The notes: a model not told the origin generated them from the letters alone. Counted from the first letter of the stretch, positions 28,636 to 37,567 are shown. The stretch: DNA of 64,000 nucleotides from Bradyrhizobium erythrophlei (GCA_900129675.1 FSRD01000001.1:1291501-1355500), one strand, 5' to 3'. Made by a program: numbers and translations.

Positions 28636-29754
28636 CTACGCCGCGTTCTCCACCTTCAGCACACCTCTGCGGATCTGGTCTTCCTCGATCGATTCGAACA
28701 GCGCCTTGAAATTGCCCTCGCCAAAGCCATCGTCGCCCTTGCGCTGGATGAATTCGAAGAAGATCGGCCCGACCGCATTCGCCGAGAATATCTGCAGCAG
28801 GACCTTGGTGTGGCCGCCATCGACGACGCCTTCGCCGTCGATCAAAATGCCGTCGCGCTGCAGGCGCGCGACATCCTCGCCGTGTTCGGGCAAGCGCGCA
28901 TCGATCTTTTCAAAATAGGTTTCGGGTGGCGGCGGCATGAACGGCAGGCCGGCATCGCGCAAATTTTCGACCGTCGCGTAGATATCCCGCGCGCCGCAGG
29001 CGATGTGCTGGATGCCCTCGCCGCGATAGATGTGGAGATATTCCTCGATCTGGCCGGAATCGCCGGCGTCCTCGTTGATCGGGATCCGGATCTTGCCGTC
29101 GGGGCTGGTCAATGCCCGCGAGAACAGGCCGGAAGCGCGCCCCTCGATATCGAAGAAGCGGATCTGGCGGAAATTGAACAGTTTTTCGTAGAACCCGGTC
29201 CAGACATCCATGCGGCCACGATGGACGTTGTGGGTGAGATGATCGAGATAGAACAGGCCTGCGCCAACCGGCCGCGGATTCGGCGCGCCCAACCATTCGA
29301 ACTCGATGTCATAGGCCGAACCCTTGGCGCCGTAACGATCGACGAAATAGAGCAGGCTGCCGCCGATGCCCTTGATGGCGGGAACGTCGAGCGTCTTCTG
29401 CGCCGATGAAATGTCCGCCGGTTCCGCGCCGAGCGACAGTGCGCGTTCATAGGCCTGCTGCGCATCGACCACGCGAAACGCCATCGACGGCGCGCACGGG
29501 CCATGCGCGGCGACAAAGCCAAAACCGTGGGTGCCGGGTTCCTCGTTGACGAGATAATTGATGTCGCCCTGGCGATAGACCGTGATCTTCCTGGTTTTGT
29601 GGCGGGCGACCGGCACATAACCCATCAGCCTGAACAGCGCGTGCAGCTCTTCCGGCCGGGGATGCGCGTATTCGACGAATTCGAACCCGTCGGTGCCCAT
29701 CGGATTGTCGGCGCTGATGGTGGCGGCGGACGCGTCGTGCGGAAATGGACCCAT
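28636..29754 (-). CDS. hppD: 4-hydroxyphenylpyruvate dioxygenase
   Basis: A 372-residue non-heme iron enzyme converting 4-hydroxyphenylpyruvate to homogentisate in tyrosine degradation. The iron ligands are His in LDHLTHNV, His in GIQHIACGARDI and Glu in GPIFFEFIQRKGDDGFGEGN. The C-terminal gate helix NFKALFESIEEDQIRRG is intact. ATG 29754 is chosen because GGGAG lies 8 nt upstream; the open frame continues upstream to 29805. It is divergent from an Lrp-family regulator; hmgA and fahA, for the next steps, lie 3-5 kb away. Confidence 0.96.
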   Translation of the reverse strand: MGPFPHDASAATISADNPMGTDGFEFVEYAHPRPEELHALFRLMGYVPVARHKTRKITVYRQGDINYLVNEEPGTHGFGFVAAHGPCAPSMAFRVVDAQQAYERALSLGAEPADISSAQKTLDVPAIKGIGGSLLYFVDRYGAKGSAYDIEFEWLGAPNPRPVGAGLFYLDHLTHNVHRGRMDVWTGFYEKLFNFRQIRFFDIEGRASGLFSRALTSPDGKIRIPINEDAGDSGQIEEYLHIYRGEGIQHIACGARDIYATVENLRDAGLPFMPPPPETYFEKIDARLPEHGEDVARLQRDGILIDGEGVVDGGHTKVLLQIFSANAVGPIFFEFIQRKGDDGFGEGNFKALFESIEEDQIRRGVLKVENAA

Positions 29755-29800
29755 GGCGGAATCTCCCTGATTTGCTGCACGAAGTTTCCGCCACATCGGA

Positions 29801-29860
29801 CGCAAAGTGCATGCAAATTGGCCCGATATTGGCTAGAATGGCGCACACTTCATGCATCAA
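29801..29860. promoter_or_regulatory. divergent hppD / Lrp-type regulator promoter with repeated CATGCA boxes
   Basis: The 97-nt intergenic space contains the palindrome tgcatgca at 29808-29815 within aagtgcatgcaaattgg, and a related box cttcatgcatcaaatgg at 29850-29866 overlapping the regulator start. Two similar AT-flanked boxes about 42 nt apart suit binding by an Lrp-type multimer, with autoregulation. This is inference from position and symmetry only. Confidence 0.45.
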
Positions 29861-30352
29861 ATGGACAATTCACGCATGATCCCGGTAGACTCCTTCGACC
29901 TCAAAATGCTGGCCGCGCTGCAGGACGACGGCCGGCTGACCAACCAGCAACTGGCCGATCTCGTCGGCCTGTCGGCGTCGCAATGCTCGCGGCGGCGGAT
30001 GCGGCTGGAGGAAGCGAAGGTGATTTCCGGTTACCACGCCGACCTCGCCGGCGAAGCGCTCGGCTTCAACCTGATCGCCTTCATTCACATCACGCTGGCG
30101 ACCCATTCGCCCGACAACGCCAAGAAATTCCGCGCGCTGGTCAATCGCGTCGACGACATCCAGGAAGCCTATTCGCTGACTGGTGACGCCGATTATTTAC
30201 TGAAGGCCGTGCTGCGCGACCTCAAGAGCCTGTCTGATATCGTCAACAACGTGCTGATGCCGCACCAGAGCGTCGCGCATGTGCGCTCGTCGATCGTACT
30301 GGACCGGCTGAAGGAGAGCGCAAAATTGCCGCTGAAGGAATTGCAGCGGTGA
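29852..30352 (+). CDS. Lrp/AsnC family transcriptional regulator
   Basis: A 166-residue regulator. The helix-turn-helix spans residues 13-55 (LKMLAALQDDGRLTNQQLAD, GLSASQCSRRRMRLEEAKVI), followed by the RAM effector/oligomer domain with FIHITLA and DAYSLTG-like EAYSLTGDADYLLKAV. Three ATGs are possible (codons 1, 4 and 9). Its position, divergent from hppD, points to control of tyrosine breakdown, probably with an aromatic amino acid or keto acid as effector (inference). Confidence 0.9.
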   Translation: MHQMDNSRMIPVDSFDLKMLAALQDDGRLTNQQLADLVGLSASQCSRRRMRLEEAKVISGYHADLAGEALGFNLIAFIHITLATHSPDNAKKFRALVNRVDDIQEAYSLTGDADYLLKAVLRDLKSLSDIVNNVLMPHQSVAHVRSSIVLDRLKESAKLPLKELQR

Positions 30353-30446
30353 CGGACTGGCGCATCCGAAATTGAGGGATATTCTTCATTCGAATCAAAC
30401 GTTCGATTTGCGACGATCGTTGCCAGGCAGAGATTGCGAGACGACC

Positions 30447-30758
30447 ATGGCGCTGCAACTTCGACCGAACTGCGAATATTGCGACAAGGACCTGCCGCCG
30501 AATTCGACGGAGGCGCGGATTTGTTCGTACGAATGCACGTTCTGCGCGGACTGCGTCGAGACCAAGCTTCACAATGTGTGCCCGAACTGCGGCGGCGGTT
30601 TTGTGCCGCGGCCGATCAGGCCTTCAAAGGAGTGGCGGCCCGGGGTCTGCTCCACCAAGCAGGCGCCATCGGACAAGCGCGTGCATCTGAAATACAGCCT
30701 CGAGGACATCGCCGCGCATTCGGCGAGACTGCGGGATATTCCGCCGGAGAAGCGATGA
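30447..30758 (+). CDS. DUF1272 domain zinc-binding-like protein
   Basis: A 103-residue protein. The first 55 residues are a compact Cys-rich module of the DUF1272 type: LRPNCEYCDKDLP, ICSYECTFCADCVE and VCPNCGGGFVPRP, giving at least eight Cys in pairs, probably a zinc-binding fold. The C-terminal half is hydrophilic. ATG 30447 is chosen by family start MALQLRPNCE. It follows the Lrp gene by 94 nt; a functional link is not evident. Confidence 0.85.
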   Translation: MALQLRPNCEYCDKDLPPNSTEARICSYECTFCADCVETKLHNVCPNCGGGFVPRPIRPSKEWRPGVCSTKQAPSDKRVHLKYSLEDIAAHSARLRDIPPEKR

Positions 30759-30771
30759 GCTGTCTCACATC

Positions 30772-30890
30772 GTCATTGCGAGGAGCGTAGCGACGAAGCA
30801 ATCCATTCTTCCGTTCCGCGGCTCGATGGATTGCTTCGCGGAGCCTGTCATCGGGCGCGCGTTCGCGTGACCCGTTGGCTCGCTATGACG
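30772..30890. repeat. dispersed 'gtcattgcgaggagc' repeat, copy B
   Basis: Same design as copy A, with gtcattgcgaggagcgtagc at the left, opposed gaagcaatccat / atggattgcttcg arms, and ggctcgctatgac at the right (one change from the other copies). It lies between the convergent DUF1272 and fahA genes. Confidence 0.8.
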
Positions 30891-30914
30891 AAACAAAATC
30901 ACCGGCCGACGCCA

Positions 30915-32207
30915 CTACACCGCCGCCAAAATCGTCCCCTCGACCTCGCCGAAACCGACGCGATAGCCATCGCCCTGGCACCAGCCGCGCATGACCAGCG
31001 AATCGCCGTCTTCGAGAAAAGTGCGCTTGACGCCGCCGGGCAGTTCGAGCGGCTCGGTGCCGTTCCAGCTGATTTCCAGCAGGCTGCCGCGCTGGTTCTT
31101 TTCCGGGCCGGAGATGGTGCCGGATCCCAAGAGATCGCCGACATTCATGGCGCAGCCGGACGAGGCGTGGTGCACGAGCTGCTGCACCGACGACCAGTAC
31201 ATGTATTTGAAATTGGTGCGACAGACATTGGCAGCGTCGTTCATTGGCGCCGCGCGCAGGGCCACATCGAGCTGCATGTCGTAGTTGTTCGGTTGCACCT
31301 GCCGCAGATAGGGCAGCGGCACCGGATCCTGCTTTGGACCTTGCACCCGAAACGGCTCCAGCGCCTCGCGGGTCACGATCCACGGGCTGATCGAGGTCGC
31401 AAAGGCCTTGGCCTGGAACGGGCCGAGCGGGACATACTCCCACTGCTGGATGTCGCGCGCGCTCCAGTCGTTCAGGATCACGAAGCCGAAGATCATCTCT
31501 TCGGCCCGCTTCTCGGTCAGCATCTCGCCGATCGGCGACGGCTGCCCGACCACCACACCCATTTCGAGTTCGAAGTCGAGCCGCTTGCACGGCCCAAAGC
31601 TCGGGACATCGGCGGTCGGCGGCTTCAACTGGCCGCGCGGACGGCGCACGCTGGTGCCGCTGACGACGACGGTGGAGGCTCGGCCGTTATAGCCGATCGG
31701 CATGTGCAGCCAATTCGGCTGCAGCGCATTGTCCTTGCCGCGGAACATGACGCCGACATTGGTGGCGTGCTCCTTCGACGAATAGAAATCAGTGTAGCCG
31801 GCGACCGCGATCGGCAGATGCAGTTTCACGTCCGCCATCGGCACCAGAGCGCGCTTGCGAAGCTCGTCATTGTCGCGCAGTTCCGGATTGTCGTGGCGCA
31901 ACAACTCACTGATCCGCGCACGCGTCTTCGACCAGACCGCGGGACCCAGCGCCATGAATGGATTGAGCGAGGACGCGGCAAAGACGCCGGCGTTGCCGAC
32001 GTCGAGCCGGCAATCCTGTTCGAGCTCCCAGAGATCGAGCACGAAATTGCCGATCGCGACTCCGACGCGGGGAGCCAGACCATCCTTGGCGGAGAATACA
32101 CCGTAAGGGAGATTCTGGATCGGGAAGTCGGATATGGGATCGGCTGATATGAAGGAGCGGAGGGTGGGATCGTTGGGGTGGGGCAAAGCATTCTCCAATT
32201 CAACCAT
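30915..32207 (-). CDS. fahA: fumarylacetoacetase
   Basis: This enzyme splits 4-fumarylacetoacetate into fumarate and acetoacetate, the last step of homogentisate breakdown. The 430-residue length fits the family. Motifs include NLPYGVFSAKDGLAPRVGVA near the N-terminus, DFYSSKEHATNVGVMFRG, FELEMGVVVGQPSPIGE (metal-binding acidic residues), DWSARDIQQWEYVPLGPF and GTISGPEKNQRGSLLE. Two starts compete: ATG 32207, which abuts an intergenic repeat and has no ribosome site, and TTG 32186, which has GGAG 6 nt upstream and gives the usual family start (M)PHPNDPTLRSF. It is the last gene of the hmg operon, after the repeat at 32208. Confidence 0.95.
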   Translation of the reverse strand: MVELENALPHPNDPTLRSFISADPISDFPIQNLPYGVFSAKDGLAPRVGVAIGNFVLDLWELEQDCRLDVGNAGVFAASSLNPFMALGPAVWSKTRARISELLRHDNPELRDNDELRKRALVPMADVKLHLPIAVAGYTDFYSSKEHATNVGVMFRGKDNALQPNWLHMPIGYNGRASTVVVSGTSVRRPRGQLKPPTADVPSFGPCKRLDFELEMGVVVGQPSPIGEMLTEKRAEEMIFGFVILNDWSARDIQQWEYVPLGPFQAKAFATSISPWIVTREALEPFRVQGPKQDPVPLPYLRQVQPNNYDMQLDVALRAAPMNDAANVCRTNFKYMYWSSVQQLVHHASSGCAMNVGDLLGSGTISGPEKNQRGSLLEISWNGTEPLELPGGVKRTFLEDGDSLVMRGWCQGDGYRVGFGEVEGTILAAV

Positions 32208-32320
32208 CGTCATGGCCGGGCTTGACCCGGCCATCTACGACTTCCTTGCCAGCTCAAGACGTGGATGCCCGGGACATCCAGCGCGAAGACGCGCTTCGCG
32301 CTTTTGCCCGGGCATGACGA
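32208..32320. repeat. intergenic palindromic repeat between hmgA and fahA
   Basis: It contains atggccgggcttgacccggccat-type dyad symmetry at 32212-32233 and a second dyad (gatgcccgggacatccagcg ... ttgcccgggcatga) at 32262-32317. It falls inside the operon, so it would be transcribed and could change mRNA processing between the two genes. Confidence 0.65.
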
Positions 32321-32348
32321 AACATTAGACAACGCCAATACCCGATGC

Positions 32349-33695
32349 CTACGGCTTGTTCGGATCGAAGCGCTTTTCCAGCCCGTTCCAGCAATCGGCA
32401 TAATCGTCCTGCAGGGTCGGCGACTTCGCCGCATGCGCGGTGACGCGCTGCGGGTATCGCGTCTCGAACATGAAGGCCATGGTGCCGGTCAGCTTGACCG
32501 GCTTCAGCTCCGAATTGCTGGCGTGATTGAAGGCGTCGCGATCCGGGCCGTGCGGCAGCATCATGTTGTGCAGCGAGATGCCACCGGGCGTAAAGCCCTG
32601 CGGCTTGGCGTCGTAGACGCCGTAGATCAGCCCCATGAACTCCGACATGATGTTCATGTGATACCAGGGCGGACGGAAGGTGTTTTCCGCCACCATCCAG
32701 CGCTCGGGAAAGATCACGAAATCGATATTCGCGGTGCCCGGCGTTTCCGAGGGCGCGGTCAGCACGGTGAAGATCGAGGGATCGGGATGGTCGAAGCCGA
32801 CCGCGCCGACCGGCGAGAAGGTGCGCAGATCATACTTGTACGGCGCGTAATTGCCGTGCCACGCCACCACATCGATCGGCGAATGCGGCAGCGTGGTCTT
32901 GAACAGCGCGCCGCCCCATTTCACGAACAGTTCGGTCGGCGTGTCCTTGTCTTCATAGCTAGCTACGGGCGTGAGGAAGTCGCGGGAATTGGCCAGGCAA
33001 TTGGCGCCGATCGGTCCGCGTTCCGGCAGCGTGAAGGCGCCGCCGTAATTCTCGCAAGCGTAGCCGCGCGCGGGGCCGGAAGGAATCTCGACGCGGAACT
33101 TGACGCCGCGCGGAATCACCGCAATCTCGCCGGGTTCGATATCAATCCGGCCGAACTCGGTGACGAAGCGCAAATTGCCCTGTTGGGCTACGAACATCAT
33201 CTCGCCATCCGCATTGTAGAAATGCTGATCGACCATCGATTTCGTGATCAGATAGACGTGCGCGGCCATGCCGGCCTGGGTGTTGGCGTCGCCCGCGGTG
33301 GTCATGGTCTGCACGCCCTGCAGGAACGTCTGATCCTCTTTCGGGATCGGGGCCGGATCCCAGCGGAGCTGCGCAATCGGCAAATCATATTCATGGCAGG
33401 GCGCGGTGCGCCAAAGCCCGGCGTCGACCTTCGCAAAGCGTCCGGAATGCCTTACCGACGGCCGGATGCGATAGAGCCACGAGCGCTCGTTGGCGCCACG
33501 CGGCGCGGTGAACGGCGAGCCTGACAGCTGCTCGGCATAGAGCCCGTAGGCGCAGCGCTGCGGCGAATTACGCCCGATCGGCAGCGCGCCCGGCAGCGCC
33601 TCGGTTTCAAAACTGTTGCCGAAGCCGGACATATAGCCCGGCGTGACGCTGACGGCGTTGCGGTTGATCGCATCAGGCGAGGTATTGATATTCAT
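32349..33695 (-). CDS. hmgA: homogentisate 1,2-dioxygenase
   Basis: A 448-residue cupin enzyme that opens the homogentisate ring to maleylacetoacetate. Near the N-terminus are [20 protein letters not shown] and [20 protein letters not shown]. Iron-site motifs are [18 protein letters not shown] and [19 protein letters not shown] 33695 is preferred because AGGAGG lies 6-9 nt upstream; ATG 33701 would overlap the upstream stop in an ATGA arrangement but is too close to the ribosome site. The next enzyme, maleylacetoacetate isomerase, is not found in this window. Confidence 0.96.
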   Translation of the reverse strand: MNINTSPDAINRNAVSVTPGYMSGFGNSFETEALPGALPIGRNSPQRCAYGLYAEQLSGSPFTAPRGANERSWLYRIRPSVRHSGRFAKVDAGLWRTAPCHEYDLPIAQLRWDPAPIPKEDQTFLQGVQTMTTAGDANTQAGMAAHVYLITKSMVDQHFYNADGEMMFVAQQGNLRFVTEFGRIDIEPGEIAVIPRGVKFRVEIPSGPARGYACENYGGAFTLPERGPIGANCLANSRDFLTPVASYEDKDTPTELFVKWGGALFKTTLPHSPIDVVAWHGNYAPYKYDLRTFSPVGAVGFDHPDPSIFTVLTAPSETPGTANIDFVIFPERWMVAENTFRPPWYHMNIMSEFMGLIYGVYDAKPQGFTPGGISLHNMMLPHGPDRDAFNHASNSELKPVKLTGTMAFMFETRYPQRVTAHAAKSPTLQDDYADCWNGLEKRFDPNKP

Positions 33696-33697
33696 GG

Positions 33698-34654
33698 TCA
33701 TCCTCCTCCTTGCAGGGCGGCCCACATTTCCTGGTCGCGCTGGTCGGTCCAGATCACGGGATCGTCGATTCCCGAGGCCTCGTCGAACGCGCGCGAGACG
33801 TTGAACGGCAGACAATGTTCGTAGATCGCAAAGCTGGAAAATTTCGGGTCCATCACCTCGCGCGTCGCCGCCATCGATTCCTTGAGATTGCGGCCCCGGG
33901 CGACCGAGATTTCCGCCGCGCCATAGAGCGAGGTGACGAAATCGCGCGTCATCGCGATCGCGTCGCGCCCGGTCGAAAGACCTTTCAGCGCGTCACCGCG
34001 GCCCGGCGCGATCGCCTTGGGATTGAAGGCGCGAATTTCGTTCAGCGTCGCCGGCCATTCGCGCAAATGCGCGTCGCCGCAATAGCAGGCCGAATGATAT
34101 TCGATCAGATCGCCGGAGAACATCACCTCGGCGTCCGGCACCCAGGCGACGATATCGCCTGAGGTGTGACCCGCGCCGAGCTGCATCAGCCGCACTTCGC
34201 GTTTTCCCAGATAGATCGACATTTCGCCTTCGAAGGTCAGCGTCGGCCAGGTCAGGCCAGGAATGCTCTGGGCGTCCTGGAACAGCCGCGGGAAGCGGCC
34301 GTATTCGGAATCCCAGTCCTGCTGGCCGCGCTCTGCGACCAGCCGATAGGTCTCTTGAGAGGCGATCACCGCCTGCGCCTTGTAGGCGGAAGCCCCGAGC
34401 ACGCGCACCGCATGATAGTGTGACAGCACCACATATTTGATCGGCTTGTCGGTGACAGTGCGGACCCGCTCGATCACTTTATGGGCCATCGCGGGCGTCG
34501 CCTGCGCGTCGAACACAAGGCAGCCGTCGTCGCCGACGATCACAGCGGAATTGGGATCGCCTTCGGCGGTGAATGCATAGAGATCGGCGCCGATCTCGGA
34601 GAAGGTGATTTTCTTCTCCGCCATGTCGGTCGTGGACGCGAAACCTTTAGCCAT
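33698..34654 (-). CDS. MBL-fold protein with a degenerate metal motif
   Basis: A 318-residue metallo-beta-lactamase-fold protein in the hmg operon. The position of the canonical HxHxDH motif reads HYHAVR (residues 79-84), so the Asp-His pair is replaced by Val-Arg. Other landmarks remain: [35 protein letters not shown] and [14 protein letters not shown]. It may bind a single metal, have another activity, or be non-catalytic. ATG 34654 has TAGGAAC upstream; the frame extends further without homology. The stop overlaps the hmgA start region. Its role in homogentisate metabolism is unknown. Confidence 0.85.
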   Translation of the reverse strand: MAKGFASTTDMAEKKITFSEIGADLYAFTAEGDPNSAVIVGDDGCLVFDAQATPAMAHKVIERVRTVTDKPIKYVVLSHYHAVRVLGASAYKAQAVIASQETYRLVAERGQQDWDSEYGRFPRLFQDAQSIPGLTWPTLTFEGEMSIYLGKREVRLMQLGAGHTSGDIVAWVPDAEVMFSGDLIEYHSACYCGDAHLREWPATLNEIRAFNPKAIAPGRGDALKGLSTGRDAIAMTRDFVTSLYGAAEISVARGRNLKESMAATREVMDPKFSSFAIYEHCLPFNVSRAFDEASGIDDPVIWTDQRDQEMWAALQGGG

Positions 34655-34688
34655 CAAATCAGTTCCTAACTTCGTTGAAGTCCGTGAT

Positions 34689-34916
34689 CTATTGTTGCTG
34701 CTGCTGTTGCTGCTGACTGTCATCCAGCATGCGCCGCTTGGCGAGCACGATCGCCTCATTCAGCACGTCGAGATCGCCGATGTGGTTGGCGAGTACGAGC
34801 ACCAGCGCCGCGTCGAGATCGGCACTTTGCGCGTCGCTCAATCCGCGATGCGCCTCGACGATGGCGCGAAACGCGTCGTCCGGCTTGGCGAAATTCGAAC
34901 TGGTAGACAGCGCCAT
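34689..34916 (-). CDS. DUF2783 domain protein with a polyglutamine end
   Basis: A 75-residue helical protein of the DUF2783 type (NFAKPDDAFRAIVEAHRGLS, then LDAALVLVLANHIGDLDVLN). It is a small partner gene often found beside aromatic flavin hydroxylases. The C-terminus is eight consecutive Gln encoded by mixed CAG and CAA codons right before the stop. It lies 9 nt after the FAD hydroxylase gene. The function is unknown; the context suggests an accessory to the hydroxylase. Confidence 0.85.
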   Translation of the reverse strand: MALSTSSNFAKPDDAFRAIVEAHRGLSDAQSADLDAALVLVLANHIGDLDVLNEAIVLAKRRMLDDSQQQQQQQQ

Positions 34917-34925
34917 CTCAAAACC

Positions 34926-36539
34926 TCAATTCGTACCCGCGGCACGCGCCAACGCCGCATCAAGCGCCGGACGTGTCGGGTGACGGAAGCGCGCCGCGAC
35001 ATAGCCGTCGGGCCGCAGCAGATAGGCTGTACCGGGCTCGGCATCATACCGCGCACCGGCAAGACCGGAGGAATCGACAAGGCCGTCACCGCCGCCGATG
35101 CGGATCACGCCCAGGCTCTCCGGCGTATCAGCGACGGCATCATTGCCGAATTCCAGCAGTGTGAACCGCGTTCCCTGCTCGATGAAGGCTTCGGTCAGGA
35201 ACATCGAAGCGCCGGATCGTTCGGCGATCGGTGCGTCCAGCATCGACGCGCCGGGCCGCGGGCCGCCGCGCCAAATGTCATGGTCGGCGGTCGACAACGG
35301 CGAGTCATAGACCGAAGGCACCGACAGCCGCCCGCCATTGACCATGCGCTTGCCGAATTCGGTTTCCTTCGCCAGCGACAGCACGGCCTTGCGCAGCCGC
35401 GCCTCCTGATGGGAGGCGGGCGCCATGAAATCGGTCGAGCGGGTCGATTCGCGGATGTTTTCGTCCGCCGCGGCGCTGCGCTCGGTGTGATAGCTCTGCA
35501 GCAGCGCCTCCGGCGACAGCCCGCGCAAGACGCGATCGAGTTTCCAGGCAATGTTCTCGGCATCCTCCAGGCCCGAATTGGCGCCACGGGCGCCGAACGG
35601 CGAAACCTGGTGCGCGGCATCGCCGGCAAAAATCACCCGGCCATGGATGAACTTGTCCATCCGCCGGCACTGGAATTTGTACAGCGAGATCCATTCGAAA
35701 TCGAACTTGTCGTGGCCCAGCATGCGCGCGATCCGCGGCCGCACATTCTCCGGCTGCTTTTCGGACGCGGGATCCGCAAACCGGCTGAGCTGCAGGTCGA
35801 TGCGCCAGATGTCGTCGGGCTGCTTGTGCAGCAGCGCCGAGCGGCCGGCATGGAACGGCGGATCGAACCAGAACCAGCGTTCGGTCGGAAATTCCGCCGT
35901 CATCTTGACGTCGGCGATCAAAAACTGGTCCTCGAACACCTGGCCGGTGAATTCCGCACCCACCATCTTTCGCAGCGACGAGCGGGCGCCGTCGCAGGCG
36001 ACGACAAACCTGGCGTGCAGCTTGTAAGGTCCATCCGGAGTCTCGACCCTCAAAACCGCGTGGTCGTTGCGCTGCTCGAGCCCGACCACCTTGTTGCGCC
36101 AGCGCAGGTCGATGACAGCAAGCTCCCCGACGCGATCGACCAGATAGGCCTCGGCATAGAATTGCTGCAGGTTGATGAAGGCCGGCCGCTTGTGGCCCTG
36201 CTCCGGCAACAGATTGAACTGGTAAAGCTGCGACGCGCCGTGAAAGATCTTGCCGACGCTCCACACCACGCCCTTGTCGACCATTCGCTGGCCGATGCCG
36301 AGCCGGTCCCAGAACTCCAGCGAGCGTTTGGAAAAGCAGATCGCGCGCGAGCCCTCGCCGATCCGGTCGGCGTCGTCGAGCAGCACCACGCTTTGGCCAC
36401 GCTGCGCCAGGTCGATCGCCAGCGACAGCCCGACCGGTCCGGCGCCGACCACAACGACGGGATATTCCGCAGCATTGCCGCCCGCCCGATCCTGATCGGG
36501 GTGGCGGCGATAACCGAACTGGGTCCTGGTCTGCGCCAT
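34926..36539 (-). CDS. FAD-dependent aromatic hydroxylase (MhpA-like)
   Basis: A 537-residue class A flavoprotein monooxygenase. The dinucleotide-binding fingerprint is VVVVGAGPVGLSLAIDLAQRG (residues 28-48), the DG motif is VACDGARSSLRKMVG, and the second FAD motif is GRVIFAGDAAHQVSPFGARG. The C-terminal thioredoxin-like region of this subfamily is present. It probably hydroxylates a phenolic acid so that it can enter the homogentisate route, for example a hydroxyphenylacetate- or hydroxyphenylpropionate-like compound; the exact substrate is inference. ATG 36539 is chosen for AAGGTG upstream. It heads the operon FAD hydroxylase-DUF2783-MBL-hmgA-fahA. Confidence 0.9.
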   Translation of the reverse strand: MAQTRTQFGYRRHPDQDRAGGNAAEYPVVVVGAGPVGLSLAIDLAQRGQSVVLLDDADRIGEGSRAICFSKRSLEFWDRLGIGQRMVDKGVVWSVGKIFHGASQLYQFNLLPEQGHKRPAFINLQQFYAEAYLVDRVGELAVIDLRWRNKVVGLEQRNDHAVLRVETPDGPYKLHARFVVACDGARSSLRKMVGAEFTGQVFEDQFLIADVKMTAEFPTERWFWFDPPFHAGRSALLHKQPDDIWRIDLQLSRFADPASEKQPENVRPRIARMLGHDKFDFEWISLYKFQCRRMDKFIHGRVIFAGDAAHQVSPFGARGANSGLEDAENIAWKLDRVLRGLSPEALLQSYHTERSAAADENIRESTRSTDFMAPASHQEARLRKAVLSLAKETEFGKRMVNGGRLSVPSVYDSPLSTADHDIWRGGPRPGASMLDAPIAERSGASMFLTEAFIEQGTRFTLLEFGNDAVADTPESLGVIRIGGGDGLVDSSGLAGARYDAEPGTAYLLRPDGYVAARFRHPTRPALDAALARAAGTN

Positions 36540-36546
36540 GATCACC

Positions 36547-36599
36547 TTGCGACTAGCCAAGGGCGTGCGAACTTGCTAAATTAGTCGCAACTGCAACTA
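36547..36599. promoter_or_regulatory. probable MarR operator region
   Basis: ttgcgacta at 36547-36555 is repeated in inverted form as tagtcgcaa at 36582-36590, and tagtcgcaactgcaacta at 36582-36599 is itself an imperfect 18-bp dyad. The boxes lie between the divergent FAD hydroxylase and MarR genes, where a MarR dimer would be expected to bind and repress both. Visible symmetry, inferred function. Confidence 0.6.
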
Positions 36600-36647
36600 T
36601 CTTAAACCCGCTGCGGGCCCCGGCGTCAACTCAAATTGGAGCGATTT

Positions 36648-37208
36648 TTGGCAAAGACGTCTTCTGGCGAGAGCATGCCCCGGACCCGATCCGGGGTGGA
36701 TGCGGATTCCCGCGAGGAAACCGCGGCCCGAAAGCGACGGCTCGACCTTTTCCATTTCGTGCCGTTTCGCCTGAACCGGCTGGCGGCCGAAGTCAGTTCC
36801 GCGCTGTCCGGCGAATATCAGGCGCGGTACGGGCTCGACATCCCGGAATGGCGGGTGCTGGCAACGCTCGGTTTCCGCAATGATGCCTGCAGCGCACAAT
36901 ACATCGCCCACTGCACCCGGACCCATAAATCGACCATCAGCCGCGCGGTTACGGCGCTGATGGAGCGGCAACTGGTCGAGCGCGTCGAGAATGCGGACGA
37001 CCGCCGCGAATTCCGCCTGCGCATGACCCGCAAGGGCAAGGCGCTGTACGAGGAGTTGATCCCGCGCCTGCTGCGCAAGGAGCAGGAGATCCTGTCGTGC
37101 CTGTCCGCGCAGGAACGAAAGGATTTTGCAGCACTGCTCGGCAAAATCGAACAGAGCTTTGACCTCATCCAGACCAGCCAGGAGGCGGACGCGAAAGAGG
37201 CATATTGA
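36648..37208 (+). CDS. MarR family transcriptional regulator
   Basis: A winged-helix regulator. The core has FVPFRLNRLAAEVSSALSGE, the recognition segment CTRTHKSTISRAVTALMERQ and wing NADDRREFRLRMTRKGKALY, as in MarR proteins. The start is uncertain: TTG 36648 has GGAG 6 nt upstream, TTG 36636 extends the frame, and ATG 36675 lacks a good ribosome site. It is divergent from the aromatic hydroxylase-hmg operon and is its likely repressor, with an aromatic acid such as homogentisate or the hydroxylase substrate as inducer (inference). Confidence 0.9.
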   Translation: MAKTSSGESMPRTRSGVDADSREETAARKRRLDLFHFVPFRLNRLAAEVSSALSGEYQARYGLDIPEWRVLATLGFRNDACSAQYIAHCTRTHKSTISRAVTALMERQLVERVENADDRREFRLRMTRKGKALYEELIPRLLRKEQEILSCLSAQERKDFAALLGKIEQSFDLIQTSQEADAKEAY

Positions 37209-37226
37209 GCCACGCTCTCCCTCCAC

Positions 37227-37346
37227 GTCATTGCGAGGAGCCAACGGGTCCGGCCTTCGGCCGGCCCGATGATAAACTCAGCGACGAAGCAATCCATTCT
37301 TTCTTCTCGCGGCGAGATGGATTGCTTCGCTTCGCTCGCAATGACG
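37227..37346. repeat. dispersed 'gtcattgcgaggagc' repeat, copy C
   Basis: gtcattgcgaggagccaacg at the left, an internal small palindrome ggccttcggcc, opposed gaagcaatccat / atggattgcttcg arms, and ctcgcaatgac at the right. It is separated by 56 nt from copy D; together they fill the gap between the MarR gene and the next convergent gene. Confidence 0.8.
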
Positions 37347-37402
37347 GATGAGGGGGCGGACTCAAATCAGCGTCCGTGGAGTAGGCGCACGTCTCCCTCC
37401 TC

Positions 37403-37557
37403 GTCATTGCGAGGAGCCAATGGGTCCGGCCTTCGGCCGGCCCGATGATAAACTCCGCGACGAAGCAATCCATTCTTTCTTGGTGTGGCCCTATGGATTG
37501 CTTCGCGGAGCTCGTCATCAGGCGCGCATTCGCGCGACCCGTTGGCTCGCAATGACG
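37403..37557. repeat. dispersed 'gtcattgcgaggagc' repeat, copy D
   Basis: It starts like copy C (including ggccttcggccggcccgatg) but ends like copies A and B (catcaggcgcgcattcgcgcg, then ggctcgcaatgac). It is therefore a chimera of the two subtypes, suggesting recombination among repeats. Confidence 0.8.
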
Positions 37558-37567
37558 GATGTAGCGA

